Part shown: piece after piece, positions 52,745-53,352 of the stretch
Position numbering within the stretch: position 1 is the stretch's first letter
How the letters are laid out: each line of letters begins with the position of its first letter
Origin: Thalassotalea sp.
Lineage (GTDB): Bacteria; Pseudomonadota; Gammaproteobacteria; Enterobacterales; Alteromonadaceae
Direction: 5' to 3'
DNA: 53,352 bases
Assembly: GCA_022448425.1 (NCBI GenBank)
Contig: JAKVCY010000061.1
Coordinates: 1 to 53,352 of the forward strand
The notes under the pieces: generated by a model
Told to the model about the DNA's origin: nothing
The model's input: the letters and a program-made list of their open reading frames with translations, nothing else
Databases searched by the model: none
Translations under genes and position numbers: made by a program

Positions 52745-53239
52745 TTATTCTTTGGTAGAGCCAAATAGGAACAAAAGTGGCTTATCAAGTCTGCTTCGCC
52801 AAGCATCTTCACTGTGGTTTTGCCCCTTAAAAAACAGCGTCTGCCAGTTGCTATGGTTAAAACCTGCTTCCTTCATGATCCCATCAACTTTCTTCTGATG
52901 TGGAAGATAAAATGCATCTAGTGTTTGATCGCCGTAGTCAAAATAGATTTTGCTATCAGACAGTTTTGATAGATTCATTTCCAAGTATTGAACAAATGTT
53001 GCTGGCACAGGGTTATTTCTATGTGGCATAACGCCAATCTAATGGGCAGATAAACAAGCCGCACCGCCGAATACTTCTGGGTACTCAATACTTGCATACA
53101 AAGAAATAAGCCCGCCCATGCTCGACCCCATAACATAGGTATTCGCTCTATCAGTATACACAGGATAGTTGGCGTCAATATAAGGTTTGAGTGCTGAAAC
53201 GATAAATTTTAAGTAATTAACCTCAGATCTGTATAAGAA
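52745..53239 (-). pseudogene. Alpha/beta-hydrolase esterase (esterase D-like), truncated with amber codon
   Basis: The C-terminal half of a putative esterase. From about 53226 the frame encodes EVNYLKFIVSALKPYID, the nucleophile elbow YVMGSSMGGLIS and GGAACLSAH. An in-frame TAG follows (plus-strand 53039-53041), where relatives usually have Trp (TGG). The frame then continues as IGVMPHRNNPVPATF, RIYFDYG-type KIYFDYGDQTLDAFYLP and the catalytic His of GQNHSEDAWRSRL. The first ~110 residues are absent: a TAA at 53240 and a terminator-like hairpin lie upstream. One base change plus 5' loss make it non-functional unless the stop is a sequence error. Confidence 0.88.
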
Positions 53240-53241
53240 TT

Positions 53242-53274
53242 AAAGCCGAGTCACTTTTATACTCGGCTTTTTAG
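53242..53274 (+). terminator. Terminator-like hairpin at the right edge
   Basis: A perfect 10-bp stem AAAGCCGAGT/ACTCGGCTTT with a nine-base loop and extra T on the plus strand. It sits exactly where the esterase homology ends and may belong to a minus-strand gene beyond the window. Confidence 0.7.
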
Positions 53275-53352
53275 TCTGAAAAGTGTAGGCAATTAATCCA
53301 GCTATTAAATTAACCATAAATGAGATACAGCTACGATGCCTTGTATGATCTA

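Noticed and set aside
52975..53178. Open frame for a 67-residue peptide on the minus strand
   Set aside because: It is an alternative frame across the esterase remnant, whose true frame gives the GSSMGG nucleophile motif.

Overview
The window looks like chromosomal DNA of a marine gammaproteobacterium of the Alteromonadales, most like Colwelliaceae (Thalassotalea or Colwellia). The reasons are the low-to-moderate GC content, the fkpA-slyX-yheV-yheS-yheT-yheU and nudE-yrfG-hslR-hslO-pckA-envZ-ompR gene orders shared with enterobacteria and vibrios, a DUF3718 protein, and an intergenic repeat of a type I associate with that family. The genus is an inference, since no rRNA is present. No tRNA, rRNA, CRISPR array, intact insertion sequence or prophage was seen.

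Layout. (1) 0.3-8.3 kb, redox and signalling genes: an old-yellow-enzyme reductase and its TetR-type regulator, each preceded by the same 24-bp palindrome; a PAS-PAS-GGDEF diguanylate cyclase; a LysR regulator divergent from an FMN reductase; a TauE/SafE exporter; and a long RluA-type pseudouridine synthase. (2) 8.3-14.6 kb, the most unusual part: flgT and flgH stand apart from any other flagellar structural gene, facing a gene for a very acidic protein without Cys, Trp or Arg. Next come a CpxR-like response regulator without a kinase, a broken S41 peptidase gene and a MipA/OmpV outer-membrane protein. Direct repeats of the CpxR-box type (GTAAA, 5 nt, GTAAA) lie upstream of the acidic-protein gene, upstream of mipA and, with one mismatch, upstream of the regulator. 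(3) 14.6-18.9 kb, accessory genes: a VOC protein, an MmcQ/YjbR protein, a DUF3718 protein, a decayed S1/P1 nuclease and a lone glycosyltransferase.

(4) 19-27.1 kb: the conserved fkpA/slyX/yhe cluster, interrupted by a WD40-type lipoprotein, a Sel1-repeat protein, a 42-residue DUF3149 membrane protein with a hairpin over its ribosome binding site, and a short flagellin-like protein. (5) 27.1-33.8 kb: a MaoC-like protein, a large Ntn-hydrolase acylase, YceI, CysQ-NudE (overlapping genes) and YrfG. (6) 33.9-45.4 kb: a complete type II secretion operon gspCDEFGHIJKLMN on the minus strand, with a terminator-like hairpin just after gspG. (7) 45.5-53.35 kb: hslR-hslO, pckA with a HexR-like site upstream, a small membrane protein, a serine hydrolase, envZ-ompR, and a truncated esterase carrying an in-frame amber codon.

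Three loci are pseudogenes with lesions that can be read directly: the S41 peptidase (in-frame TAA plus internal deletion), the S1/P1 nuclease (TAG plus a 7-bp tandem duplication) and the esterase (5' truncation plus TAG where relatives have Trp). The best candidate for an undescribed system is the 8.3-14.6 kb envelope island, in which one orphan regulator may control an exported-looking acidic protein and outer-membrane components.
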